Assembly: GCF_900218035.1 (NCBI RefSeq)
Contig: NZ_OBMR01000011.1
Coordinates: 62,001 to 126,000 of the forward strand
Reading direction: 5' to 3'
DNA length: 64,000 bases
DNA from: Pseudobutyrivibrio ruminis DSM 9787
GTDB taxonomy: Bacteria > Bacillota > Clostridia > Lachnospirales > Lachnospiraceae
How positions within the stretch are numbered: the stretch's first letter is position 1; each line of letters starts with the position of its first letter. The notes beneath the pieces are model-generated. The model was not told the DNA's origin, ran no database searches, and saw only the letters and a program-made list of their open reading frames with translations. Below are positions 39,059 to 47,899 of this stretch, one piece after another. A program made the position numbers and the translations under genes.

Positions 39059-40828
39059 TTGAAACAATATAACTTTGAACTAGAGAATATATCTCATCTA
39101 GAAAATGCGCTCGATTCTTTACACAAAGACATCGACAATGATTCATATTCATCTATTCTCTTTCATATTTATACAAACGGTATCGACAAATCAGAAATAG
39201 ACATTGTTAAATCTGAGATTCTTGATGCTTTTCCAACTGCGTCTATTGGTGGAACAAGTACAAATGGAGGCATTTGCGATGGCCATCTAGTCGACGAAGG
39301 AATGGTTATTTCTGTCTCAGTTTTTGAAAGCACATCAACCCAAGTAAAACTTTTCAAATGCATCCCTGGAAACGAAGATACTATTGGTAAAAGTATCTCT
39401 GATTTCATTGATTCAACAAATAATATCGTTGCCGCCGAATTACTTATTACCCTCAAATCAATTAACAGTCATATAATTTTAAATAACGTAGAAAAATGCC
39501 ATAAAGATATTTTCGTATTCGGCGGAGGAAGTGCCGCTGTTAATATATCAGACGAAAATACATGTGTTATAAATGACAATGACATCTCTCCTAATGGTGT
39601 CCTTGTGATAACCTATTCCGGTCCAGATTTTCATATCGATGTGCACCACGCAATAGGCTGGAAAGCATTAGGCAAGGAATTAACAGTCACAAAAATAAAA
39701 GGTAAGCAGCTATTCGAAATTAATAATACCCCTGCCGGTAAAGTATATAGCAAGTACTTGGATATCCAGGCTGATGAAAACTTCTTTTCAAACATATTGG
39801 AATTCCCAATAATGTCTCATCAGCATGGCAACGAGGTGCTTAGACTACCATTTTCCTGCAATCACGATGATAACTCCATTATACTCGCCGCAGATATCGA
39901 CCCGGGAACTCCAATCAATCTTTCCTACGGAGACCCTGATGTAATCAAGGAAGACGTAATTGCTCTTGTAAAAAAAGTAAAGTCCTTCGCACCACAAGCA
40001 ATATTCTTGTATAGCTGTGGAGTTCGGCGACTTTACTGGAAATACCTTATTAACAAGGAAACAGCACCATTTGCAGCCATCTCTCCAACCTCTGGATTCT
40101 ACTCTAGTGGTGAGATTATGCGCATGGAGGACCACATCATCGAGCATCATGTCACATTGATAGCAATTAGCATTCGCGAAGGTGAAAAGGCTATTGCTCA
40201 GCCATCATTTAACGGCGACAAAGCTCTGCCTATTCCAGAAGAGCAAAAAATGCACAGTCAGGTTTCTATGGTACGTCGTTTGGCCAATTTTATTAACGTC
40301 ACAGCTGCCGAGCTTCAAGAGGCCAACGAAAAGCTGCAGGAGATTGCAGATACTGACGAACTAACAGGATTATATAATCGCAGAATGCTCAACAAGCTTG
40401 TTTCAAACGCTATTGATAGAGCGAATAAAAACGGCTTTGATATGATTATCGGTATTGCGGATATTGATAATTTTAAAGAAATAAACGACACCTACGGCCA
40501 TGTAATGGGTGATAAGGTTCTGGTAGAGCTAGCTAAGCAGCTGGATAATGAAGTCGAAAAACTTCCTAGTGGAATTATCGGACGCTGGGGCGGCGAAGAA
40601 TTCATGTTTATCGCCCCTACATTAAAGCTAGATGATGTTCTATCCAATATTGAAGAAGCCAGAAAACGAGTCTCCAGCATCAAATTTGATGGAATAGACT
40701 CTCCTACTGTAAGCCTTGGGCTTACCGCTTTCATCGCCGGCGACACTGCCGAATCAGTATTTAAACGAGCTGATGCTGCCTTATACGAAGCCAAGGAAAC
40801 AGGAAAAAACAAGACATGCGTAAAATAA
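39059..40828 (+). CDS. FIST sensor - GGDEF diguanylate cyclase
   Basis: About 590 residues: FIST N domain (about 10-210, with AFPTASIGGTSTNGGICDG), FIST C domain (about 215-375, with IFLYSCGVRRLYWK), and GGDEF (about 425-590) with DELTGLYNRRMLN, ADIDNFKEINDTYGHVMGD and RWGGEEFMF. FIST domains are predicted small-ligand (amino-acid) sensors. No RxxD inhibitory site is seen. No membrane segment, so cytoplasmic. The frame is open to an ATG at 38993 without a ribosome site; a TTG at 39059 with GAGGG seven bases upstream is preferred. Confidence 0.85.
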   Translation: MKQYNFELENISHLENALDSLHKDIDNDSYSSILFHIYTNGIDKSEIDIVKSEILDAFPTASIGGTSTNGGICDGHLVDEGMVISVSVFESTSTQVKLFKCIPGNEDTIGKSISDFIDSTNNIVAAELLITLKSINSHIILNNVEKCHKDIFVFGGGSAAVNISDENTCVINDNDISPNGVLVITYSGPDFHIDVHHAIGWKALGKELTVTKIKGKQLFEINNTPAGKVYSKYLDIQADENFFSNILEFPIMSHQHGNEVLRLPFSCNHDDNSIILAADIDPGTPINLSYGDPDVIKEDVIALVKKVKSFAPQAIFLYSCGVRRLYWKYLINKETAPFAAISPTSGFYSSGEIMRMEDHIIEHHVTLIAISIREGEKAIAQPSFNGDKALPIPEEQKMHSQVSMVRRLANFINVTAAELQEANEKLQEIADTDELTGLYNRRMLNKLVSNAIDRANKNGFDMIIGIADIDNFKEINDTYGHVMGDKVLVELAKQLDNEVEKLPSGIIGRWGGEEFMFIAPTLKLDDVLSNIEEARKRVSSIKFDGIDSPTVSLGLTAFIAGDTAESVFKRADAALYEAKETGKNKTCVK

Positions 40829-40832
40829 AATA

Positions 40833-40868
40833 AAGCCCTGTCCCACACATAGGGACAGGGCCATTTTT
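40833..40868. terminator. Bidirectional terminator between FIST-GGDEF gene and holA
   Basis: A perfect 10-bp GC-rich stem (40835-40844 with 40852-40861), 7-base loop, T-run on the plus side and A/T-rich tail on the minus side. Confidence 0.88.
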
Positions 40869-41847
40869 ATTTACCTGCGTATTTCATAATAATAAGTTCT
40901 ACTGCAAGCTTTTCATCCAAACGACCAGTCTTAAACTGCTCCTCAAAATCAGCCGCATCATTTAATAGATTAGTAATTTCCTTTGCAGAAAAATTGTTAG
41001 CCAGCTGCATTGTTCGTCTGACAGCAAAATCTGGCATTCCAACTTTGCTTGCTATCGTTCCTGCATTGTTGCCATATGCCGACAACTCCTTGATAACCTT
41101 CATCTGTCTGAACTGGCGAACTATCATAGTCAGAATTCGCATAGGAGGCTCCTTCGCAGAAAGCATATCCTGATACAAATCCAATGTCTTTTTCAGATCC
41201 TTGGCAGAAATAGCATTTAGCATATCGAAAATCTTTGTCTCTACTCGAGCAATACAAATAGCATTAACATCTTCAAGTGTTATTTGATTTCTATCCCCAA
41301 CATAAGAAACAAGCTTATCAAGCTCTGTGGCCATATTATCCATTGAATCGTGGGTCATGTTCAAAAACTGAGACCATGCGTCTCTTTTCATCTGCTTGCC
41401 AGCAGCGTTTAGCTGACCACCAACCCATTTAGCCAAAACACTTTCATTTGGCATATTCATCTCGATTTCACGACCTGCAGCTTTCGCTGCCTTATATAGC
41501 TTTCCTCTTTTATCTGCAGAAGGCTCTACAAAAATAAATATAGTGAAATCCGGAATACTAGATAAATAGTTGCCCAAATCCTCAGGCATCTTTTTTCCAA
41601 ATCCGCTATTTTCTATAAGAATGACTCTGTGCTCAGCAAAAAATGGCATTGTCTCAGCCTGGTCAATTACCTGGCCTACATTGATGCCATTGTCTTCGTA
41701 TTTGGTGAAGTTCATATTATCACCTTCATTTACAAGTGCCTTCAAGAGCTTGTTCTTGTACTGAAGCTTTAAATAGTCTTCCTCACCATAAAGCAAATAT
41801 ATATTTTGAAATTGTCCTGAACTAATATCTTCATCTATACGTCTCAT
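40867..41847 (-). CDS. holA: DNA polymerase III delta subunit
   Basis: Clamp-loader delta subunit that opens the beta sliding clamp. The 326 residues include the N-terminal IYLLYGEEDYLKLQYKNKL (about 15-33), a middle region with LLSADKRGKLYK-like charged helices, and a C-terminal collar domain containing AKEPPMRILTMIVRQFRQM (about 226-244). In B. subtilis holA lies between comEC and rpsT; here it is in the same neighbourhood but separated from both by inserted genes. Confidence 0.92.
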   Translation of the reverse strand: MRRIDEDISSGQFQNIYLLYGEEDYLKLQYKNKLLKALVNEGDNMNFTKYEDNGINVGQVIDQAETMPFFAEHRVILIENSGFGKKMPEDLGNYLSSIPDFTIFIFVEPSADKRGKLYKAAKAAGREIEMNMPNESVLAKWVGGQLNAAGKQMKRDAWSQFLNMTHDSMDNMATELDKLVSYVGDRNQITLEDVNAICIARVETKIFDMLNAISAKDLKKTLDLYQDMLSAKEPPMRILTMIVRQFRQMKVIKELSAYGNNAGTIASKVGMPDFAVRRTMQLANNFSAKEITNLLNDAADFEEQFKTGRLDEKLAVELIIMKYAGK

Positions 41848-41915
41848 AGGTAAAAGTATAGCCTAAATCCAGATTAACTACTAGTGAATATTGAAAAGAA
41901 ATAATATTCTATAAA

Positions 41916-42827
41916 CTAATCCCATTCGTTAGAAAACTCTGGAATAAAGCTCTCCTTTGCTACTTTTCTATCCTGTATAAAAGCGTTTTCTATGCCCAAA
42001 TCCAAAGCGTAATTAATAAGGCTATCGTATTCACGTTTAGTAACTCTTCTGTTTAATTCGGGATATTTTGAAGCTACATGAGGCCTCGGTGTATATTGAC
42101 TCATCATGCTAATGAAAATATTATCCTGATATTTGTCATACAAGTATTTTATAATCGCTTTCCCATCCTTAACATGGCCTGGCAATAAAAGCTGTCTAAC
42201 TATGACGCCGGATTTAACAAACCCCTGCTCATCAAACTCCACAGTCGGACACTGGCGAACCATCTCATCAATAGCCGCTTTTACTACCTCAGGATAATCT
42301 GATGCATGTGAATATTTTCCAGCCAACGCTTCATCCATATATTTAAAATCTGGCAGATATACATCTACTATTCCTTCTAGAAGCTTTAATGATTCCACCT
42401 TCTCATAGCCACTGGTATTGTAAATTACAGGTATCTCAAGACGACTACCATCTTCCAAACCAGCTTTAGCCAGCTTCACCGCCTGAACAATCTGCGGGAT
42501 ATAGTGGGTACCTGTTACAAGATTTATATTGTTTGCACCTTGTTTTTGGAGCTTAACAAACTGACGCGCCAACTCTTCTACAGAGATTTCCTTGCCAACC
42601 TTCCCATGGCTTATCTCTTCATTCTGACAAAATACGCAGTGAAGATTACATCCTGAAAAAAACACAGCTCCGCTGCCGCTTTCGCCTGAAATACATGGTT
42701 CTTCCCAATAATGCAAGGCGATTCTGGCTATCTTAAGCTTATCAGATACCTGACATATCCCTCTTGAATTTACTCTATTAACTTTGCAATCTCTAGGACA
42801 AAGCCTACATTCATTCATATTTTCCAT
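41916..42827 (-). CDS. PflX-like radical SAM protein
   Basis: About 303 residues, COG1313-type homologue of pyruvate formate-lyase activases. It has an N-terminal Cys cluster (ECRLCPRDCKVNR, with RGICQ) and the radical SAM motif CNLHCVFC (about 64-71), then NLVTGTHYIPQI and IYNTSGYEKVESL. The substrate is unknown. The annotated frame opens with a TTG at 42836; the first ATG is at 42827 and neither has a clear ribosome site, partly because the thrS terminator lies immediately upstream. Confidence 0.85.
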   Translation of the reverse strand: MENMNECRLCPRDCKVNRVNSRGICQVSDKLKIARIALHYWEEPCISGESGSGAVFFSGCNLHCVFCQNEEISHGKVGKEISVEELARQFVKLQKQGANNINLVTGTHYIPQIVQAVKLAKAGLEDGSRLEIPVIYNTSGYEKVESLKLLEGIVDVYLPDFKYMDEALAGKYSHASDYPEVVKAAIDEMVRQCPTVEFDEQGFVKSGVIVRQLLLPGHVKDGKAIIKYLYDKYQDNIFISMMSQYTPRPHVASKYPELNRRVTKREYDSLINYALDLGIENAFIQDRKVAKESFIPEFSNEWD

Positions 42828-42832
42828 AATAA

Positions 42833-42862
42833 ACAAAAAGTGCCTGGCATAATACCAGGCAC
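42833..42862 (-). terminator. Terminator after thrS
   Basis: On the minus strand an 8-bp GC-rich stem (42840-42847 with 42855-42862), 7-base loop and TTTTTGTTT, 12 bases after the thrS stop. It abuts the start of the PflX-like gene. Confidence 0.85.
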
Positions 42863-42874
42863 CCTATCTTTTAA

Positions 42875-44644
42875 TTATTTATTTCGACCCTTTGTCTTGA
42901 TTTCATTAACAATAAGCTCTACAAACTCATCAAATGAAACTGTTGTAGTGCCCTGCTCGCCATGAAGTCTGTATGAAACTGTTCCTTCAGCTTCCTCATT
43001 CTTACCAAGTACAGCAAGATAAGGAACCTTCTGGATCTGTGCTTCACGCATCTTGTATCCAAGCTTCTCTGAACGAGTATCAAACTCAACACGTACATCT
43101 GCATCATTGAGTGCATCAACAAGCTTCTGTGCGTATGCATTAAGCTCTTCATCATCATTCTTTACAGGAAGCACCTTAACCTGTGTAGGTGCAAGCCAAA
43201 GTGGAAGATTTCCCTTTGTCTCCTCAAGAATGTAAGCCATAAATCTATCAAGTGAACCAAGGATAGCTCTATGGATAACTACAGGTGTCTGCTTGTTAGA
43301 CTCTGCATCTGTGTATGTAAGGTCAAACTTAGCTGGTAAGCAGAAGTCAAGCTGGCATGTAGAAAGTGTAATCTCGTTACCAATAGCTGGCTTAACGTTA
43401 ACATCAAGCTTTGGTCCGTAGAATGCTGCCTCTCCGATTTCCTCTGTGAACTCAATACCGATTTCTGTAAGAGTCTCACGAAGAGCCTGCTCTGCAGTGT
43501 TCCACATATCATCATCCTGGTGATACTTCTTTGTATCAGCTGGATCACGAAGAGAAAGAACACATCTGTAATCTGTGATTCCGAAATCTTCGTATGTGCT
43601 GAAGATAAGATCACAAACGCTCTTAACCTCGTCCTTAATCTGCTCCTGTGTACAGAAGATATGTGAATCATTCTGGCAGAAGTGACGTCCTCTCTCAATA
43701 CCCTTAAGTGTTCCTGAAGACTCGAAACGGAAATCGTGAGCGATTTCAGCGATTCGAATTGGAAGCTCCTTGTATGAGTGTGGACGGTTAGCGAAGATTC
43801 TCATGTGGTGTGGGCAGTTCATTGGACGAAGAACAAAGTTCTCACCTTCTACTTCCATAGCTGGGAACATGTTCTCCTTGTAGTGATCCCAGTGACCAGA
43901 TGTCTGGTAAAGCTGAACTGTACCAACACATGGTGTCATAACGTGAAGGTAACCAAGCTTACGCTCTTTATTACGGATGTAATTCTCAAGCTCTGTCCAG
44001 ATTGTATAACCATTTGGAAGGTACATTGGAAGTCCACGACCAATTAAATCGTCAGCCATGAAAAGCTGCATATCCTTGCCAATCTTTCTGTGATCACGCT
44101 CTTTTGCTTCCTCAAGAAGTGCAAGATGTTCATCAAGCTGCTCCTGTGTTGGGAAGCAAACACCATATACACGGTTAAGTACCTGATTCTCAGCATCGCC
44201 CTTCCAATATGCACCAGAGTGCTTGATAAGCTTGAAGTAACGGCAAAGCTTTACATTGTCAACGTGAGGTCCACGACAGAGATCTGTAAAATCTCCCTGA
44301 TCGTAGCAAGAAATTACTGTTGAATCCTCATCCATATTATTGATAAGGTCTACCTTGTAAGGATCATCCTTGAACTCCTCTAATGCCTCAGCCTTAGAAA
44401 TCTCACGACGATAAATCTTAGCTCCTGTCTTAGCGACCTTCTTCATTTCTTTTTCGATTTTTGCGATATCCTCATCTGTAAGCATAACATCGCCAAGATC
44501 CATATCATAGTAGAATCCTTCCTCTACAACTGGACCAACCCAAAACTTAGCGTTTGGATAAAGATGCTTTACAGCCTGTGCCATCATATGAGCACATGAG
44601 TGATTGAGAGTGTTTAATGCCTCATCTTCTTTGAAATTAACCAT
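42875..44644 (-). CDS. thrS: Threonyl-tRNA synthetase lacking the TGS domain
   Basis: A class II synthetase for threonine. The 589 residues begin directly with the editing (N2) domain, HSCAH near residues 15-19, and contain motif 2 FRFESSGTLKGIERGRHFCQ (about 303-322) and motif 3 LGSLDRFMAYILEE. The usual N-terminal TGS domain of about 60 residues is absent; no frame upstream encodes one, and AGGAG sits at the correct distance from this ATG. Controlled by a T-box leader with an ACC specifier. Flanked by terminators, so a single-gene unit. Confidence 0.95.
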   Translation of the reverse strand: MVNFKEDEALNTLNHSCAHMMAQAVKHLYPNAKFWVGPVVEEGFYYDMDLGDVMLTDEDIAKIEKEMKKVAKTGAKIYRREISKAEALEEFKDDPYKVDLINNMDEDSTVISCYDQGDFTDLCRGPHVDNVKLCRYFKLIKHSGAYWKGDAENQVLNRVYGVCFPTQEQLDEHLALLEEAKERDHRKIGKDMQLFMADDLIGRGLPMYLPNGYTIWTELENYIRNKERKLGYLHVMTPCVGTVQLYQTSGHWDHYKENMFPAMEVEGENFVLRPMNCPHHMRIFANRPHSYKELPIRIAEIAHDFRFESSGTLKGIERGRHFCQNDSHIFCTQEQIKDEVKSVCDLIFSTYEDFGITDYRCVLSLRDPADTKKYHQDDDMWNTAEQALRETLTEIGIEFTEEIGEAAFYGPKLDVNVKPAIGNEITLSTCQLDFCLPAKFDLTYTDAESNKQTPVVIHRAILGSLDRFMAYILEETKGNLPLWLAPTQVKVLPVKNDDEELNAYAQKLVDALNDADVRVEFDTRSEKLGYKMREAQIQKVPYLAVLGKNEEAEGTVSYRLHGEQGTTTVSFDEFVELIVNEIKTKGRNK

Positions 44645-44696
44645 TGCTTTTCTCCTTTTAAAATGTAATGAAATCTGTACATTACCAAGGGTGTAA

Positions 44697-44745
44697 AATA
44701 AAAAACACCCATAGGAAAGCTACTTCTAGCAATCCTAAGGGTGCA
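44697..44745 (-). terminator. T-box attenuator terminator of thrS
   Basis: On the minus strand a long stem (44728-44743 with 44706-44720, with an internal bulge) is followed by an eight-base T-rich run. It would compete with the antiterminator formed by the T-box sequence just upstream. Confidence 0.8.
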
Positions 44746-44944
44746 TCATTCATTTTAATACACGGTTCCACCTTAGTGTTTCACTCATTTTGTCTTTAAC
44801 GGAACTACCCGGAGGCGCTTCACCAAAAGGCTTCTACGCTCAGCTCGAGAATGGTGTTCATAAATGCTTCCGCTAGACGCTTCCAGCCTAGGCGTCCTCT
44901 CTCTTAGCTTTCACAAATACTACTGTTTCTGTCATCGCTTTTCG
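44700..44944 (-). ncRNA. T-box riboswitch (threonine) upstream of thrS
   Basis: The minus strand carries the T-box core AAGGTGGAACCGTG (44774-44761), preceded by a stem I region with the AGAGAG...GGCTGGAAG pattern. The specifier loop GAACACCATT places codon ACC (Thr) at 44855-44853. It senses uncharged tRNA-Thr and lets transcription read through the terminator at 44697-44745. Structure was judged by eye. Confidence 0.93.
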
Positions 44945-44950
44945 TGTCTT

Positions 44951-44979
44951 ATCCTACCACAAAAATACTGTTAAATCAA
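44951..44979 (-). promoter_or_regulatory. thrS promoter
   Basis: Minus-strand TTGATT (44979-44974), a 17-base spacer and TAGGAT (44956-44951), giving a start near 44944 at the beginning of the T-box leader. Confidence 0.6.
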
Positions 44980-45006
44980 TAAAACAGTTTGGTTATCTTA
45001 TATTCA

Positions 45007-45282
45007 TTAAAGTCGCTCTATAACTCTTTTTGCCCAGTCAAGCTCCCATTTGATTCTTACGTTTAGAATTTCTATCTGCTGATTTATGAGATTCTCTAGC
45101 GTATCCTCTTTTGATGTAAGTCCCTTCATAGTTTCTATAGAATCAAACATGTTATCATACTGTGACACCTTGTTTCTATATTCATTTTTTAGCATAGATG
45201 GTACATTATCCATCTCAAATAAACTCTGAGCTTTGTCATGTACCTGTACCATTTTGCTGTGTAATTCTTCTAGTTTTGTCAT
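45007..45282 (-). CDS. Small helical protein of unknown function
   Basis: A 91-residue charged, Lys/Glu-rich, fully helical protein without Cys, signal or membrane segment. No family was recognised. The ATG is preceded by AAGGAC about ten bases away, and the frame is open with normal codon use. It lies between the Nudix gene and the thrS leader, about 108 bases from the former. It could also be a chance frame, but its composition looks coding. Confidence 0.55.
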   Translation of the reverse strand: MTKLEELHSKMVQVHDKAQSLFEMDNVPSMLKNEYRNKVSQYDNMFDSIETMKGLTSKEDTLENLINQQIEILNVRIKWELDWAKRVIERL

Positions 45283-45390
45283 ATCGATTTTATGTCCTTC
45301 AAAATTATTAATACTGATATCATATAGCTAATATGATTCATACAGAATTTGAATTACTGTTATAAAGTAAATAATAGATTAAATATACTA

Positions 45391-45861
45391 TTATTCATAT
45401 ATAGTTTGAATAAGATTATCGTGACTATCATACACCAACTTAATCGAGAAAAACTCACACTTCCTCTCTTGGTCTTGGTTCATAAGAATCTTCAGGAAAG
45501 CCTTATCCCCCTCCCAAAGATTCAGGTCCATCACCTTATCAATATCAACCCAAGTCAGCTCACCTTCGCTACAAGATTCTGCCAAATCCCCAGAGAAATC
45601 ATCGCTGGTGAAAAGAATAGCATGCTCAGTCTCATCCCCCATAACGAAAGTGATATAGCCTCGCATTTTTACAGAATTTAGTGTCAATCCAGTTTCTTCC
45701 ATTACCTCTCGCTTAATGCAATCAGTAGGCGATTCTCCCTCTTCAACATGTCCACCAACACCAATATATTTTCCAGCATTTATGTCATGCTCCTTCTTGG
45801 TGCGATGTAGCATCAAATATTTATTATCTTTTATTAAATAGCATAAAGTTGTAAGTGTCAT
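45391..45861 (-). CDS. Nudix hydrolase, MutT/8-oxo-dGTPase type
   Basis: A 156-residue Nudix protein. The Nudix box GX5EX7REUXEEXGU is complete: GGHVEEGESP followed by REVMEETGL (about residues 37-58). The N-terminus LTTLCYLIKDNKYLMLHR and the GVGGHVEEGE form are common to 8-oxo-dGTP or nucleotide-sanitising members, but substrate cannot be fixed. Seven bases downstream of the LprI-domain gene, so probably co-transcribed. Confidence 0.9.
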   Translation of the reverse strand: MTLTTLCYLIKDNKYLMLHRTKKEHDINAGKYIGVGGHVEEGESPTDCIKREVMEETGLTLNSVKMRGYITFVMGDETEHAILFTSDDFSGDLAESCSEGELTWVDIDKVMDLNLWEGDKAFLKILMNQDQERKCEFFSIKLVYDSHDNLIQTIYE

Positions 45862-45868
45862 ATTTTTC

Positions 45869-46948
45869 CTATTCTATATACTCCAGTAACTTTTTGCAGC
45901 GCTCCATTGTGACACTGGCATAAGTATCATTATATGCAACAGACGCAAAGCTACCACCATCATATTCGTCCGCTGACTCTTGTGCTTTAGCATCTCTGTC
46001 CTTTAACCATTGCCTCTGTTCTTCAAGAATCTTGTTAAATTCAACCTCATCTGTATTGTACTTTATTACTCTCCAAATATTATTGAGGCAATCATCACTA
46101 ATTCTTACCTGTGAAGAAGTTATTTCAACCATATCAGCAGTAGTTAACGCTTCAGAGAGCATATCGCTATAATAATCATAGCTGTTTTCTGTTGTATTAT
46201 AGAAACCTTCAGCTTCTTTCTTTGCAGAAATTCTCTCACTGCTGACAATACCTTGATTTTCTGCTACATTTACTAATGCCAAATTTTCTAATGTATCCTG
46301 CTGCTCTTGATAGTCTATGAATAACCATCTCTGTACTTGTTCATCAATTTCCGAAACAGTTTTACCTGGCATATAAATATCAACCTCATCTGCACCACTA
46401 AGGGCATATGGCGAAAGTGGAACATATTTCACTCCATCAGCAATATACTCCTTATCATCATTAAGAATTGTAATATCCTTCATCTGCATTTTATAAGTAT
46501 ATTCGTCCACCTTTTGAATATTCTCAAAATGTCCTTCGTAGTCACAATAATATCGAATGCCATCTGGATAATCTTCACCAGTATCACCCATATCAGAATC
46601 GTGATAACTGCCATGAAAATATCCATCTTTTTCTATATCAAAATCATCTTCCCAACCACCAGCTCCGCTGGAAAACGAATAGCTATACTTCGCTAAATCT
46701 GCAAATGTGATTGTAGAATCATCAATATCTTCGCTAGTTTCTGAAGCGTTGCCATTATCACCACTTGAATCCTTCGAACTCTCTTCCTGAATCTCGTTAT
46801 TTCCATTTAGCTCCGTGGCTGTATCATCTGATTCTTTTCCATTTAATATGTAGAAAATGCAACCTCCAGCTAGTAATAATAAAACAAAGTCAATTATCAA
46901 AATAGTCCTAATTCTTTTTTTCTTTCTTTTCTTATGTTGTGTTTTCAT
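45869..46948 (-). CDS. Membrane-anchored protein with LprI-like (DUF1311) domain
   Basis: A 359-residue protein: a Lys/Arg-rich N-terminus, one membrane segment (about 15-35), a Ser/Asp/Glu-rich linker (about 40-80), a beta-rich middle part (about 85-200), and a C-terminal helical domain resembling LprI/DUF1311 (lysozyme-inhibitor-like): CLNNIWRVIKYNTDE, then EEQRQWLKDRDAKAQ and YDGGSFASVAYND. The segment contains GGC, but hydrophobic residues continue after the Cys, so an uncleaved anchor is more likely than a lipoprotein. Exact role unknown. Confidence 0.7.
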   Translation of the reverse strand: MKTQHKKRKKKRIRTILIIDFVLLLLAGGCIFYILNGKESDDTATELNGNNEIQEESSKDSSGDNGNASETSEDIDDSTITFADLAKYSYSFSSGAGGWEDDFDIEKDGYFHGSYHDSDMGDTGEDYPDGIRYYCDYEGHFENIQKVDEYTYKMQMKDITILNDDKEYIADGVKYVPLSPYALSGADEVDIYMPGKTVSEIDEQVQRWLFIDYQEQQDTLENLALVNVAENQGIVSSERISAKKEAEGFYNTTENSYDYYSDMLSEALTTADMVEITSSQVRISDDCLNNIWRVIKYNTDEVEFNKILEEQRQWLKDRDAKAQESADEYDGGSFASVAYNDTYASVTMERCKKLLEYIE

Positions 46949-47064
46949 CTAGCATTCTCCCTTTCTGTTTACAACATCACTAAAGACATTGTATTACAAA
47001 CAATTTATTATTTCATCCAAGAACCACCGAACAATTACTGAATTTAGATTACACGCAATATGAA

Positions 47065-47856
47065 CTACAACAAAAATAACTTAATTTTATGCTCAATCAA
47101 ATTCACATCCAAATTTATTCCATAGGCTTCTGTAGATATTATTAGATTTTCTCCGGAAATAATTCCAGATTTCTCATATCTTGCAAGCTTTTCTAGATTT
47201 TTATCTGAATATGTATTATCGGATGTTAAGCCAAAATGTTCCCAAAAATAAGTCTTCCTTTCTCGTATGTTCAATAAAACAAAATCTGGATAGCACTTAA
47301 TCCCATTATGTAGGATTATCTCAGGCTCATATTGATAAATAACACCATATTGGTAAAACAAATCAGCAATAATCTTTTCTGATTTAGACCTCACCTCCTC
47401 ACCATTGTTTGTCGTATAAGATGATGACTTGTCATATTTATTTTGTGCTCCACAATACTTCCCATACCACTCTTTAATATAATCAGCATCTGATTTGATA
47501 ATAGGATTTATCAATTGTTTCCTTCCATCAGATAACTTTTCATACAAATTACTAACACTAGCACAATTATATTTTAATATAAATCTTTTTATGGCCATCT
47601 CCTGCCTATGAAGATTTGTTAGCATTTTCTCATAATAATCTTTCTGCGCTAAACGTTTTGCTATATCCTTATCCGCTGCAGAAATATACTCTAAATTATC
47701 ATCTGCATCCCTATAATAGTATTGGTAAATGCCATTGCTTTTCTTCAATACAAGAGTTTTATCTAGAAGATCACTATAATTTGATAGTTCATTCAATACA
47801 AATTTTTTCTGTTCTGTAATTTGTGTTAGTTCCTCTTTTAATACTTCTATATTCAT
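47065..47856 (-). CDS. PD-(D/E)XK nuclease-like protein next to the 52-bp repeat array
   Basis: A 263-residue protein with a helical, coiled-coil-like N-terminal half (about 1-110) and a C-terminal half with the pattern of PD-(D/E)XK nucleases: RSKSEKIIADLFYQYGVIYQ (Glu about 159), CYPDFVLLN (Asp about 190) and YFWEHFGL. The usual Lys of the third motif appears as His (WEH), as in some related families, so activity is uncertain. GAAAGGAA precedes the ATG. The gene begins 43 bases from the repeat array, which occupies its whole upstream region, so the array may control or accompany it. No DNA-binding domain was recognised. Confidence 0.6.
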   Translation of the reverse strand: MNIEVLKEELTQITEQKKFVLNELSNYSDLLDKTLVLKKSNGIYQYYYRDADDNLEYISAADKDIAKRLAQKDYYEKMLTNLHRQEMAIKRFILKYNCASVSNLYEKLSDGRKQLINPIIKSDADYIKEWYGKYCGAQNKYDKSSSYTTNNGEEVRSKSEKIIADLFYQYGVIYQYEPEIILHNGIKCYPDFVLLNIRERKTYFWEHFGLTSDNTYSDKNLEKLARYEKSGIISGENLIISTEAYGINLDVNLIEHKIKLFLL

Positions 47857-47890
47857 ACTTTTAATTCCTTTCTTTTATCAAAATTACTAT

Positions 47891-47899
47891 TTATCCACA
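47891..47899 (+). promoter_or_regulatory. DnaA-box-like sequence at the array edge
   Basis: TTATCCACA, a perfect match to the DnaA consensus, directly abuts the first dyad repeat at 47900. The same 9-mer also occurs inside hrcA, so chance is a real possibility. Confidence 0.25.

Noticed and set aside
46864-46948. Lipoprotein call for the LprI-domain protein
   Set aside because: GGC occurs inside the hydrophobic segment and is followed by more hydrophobic residues, so an uncleaved membrane anchor fits better.
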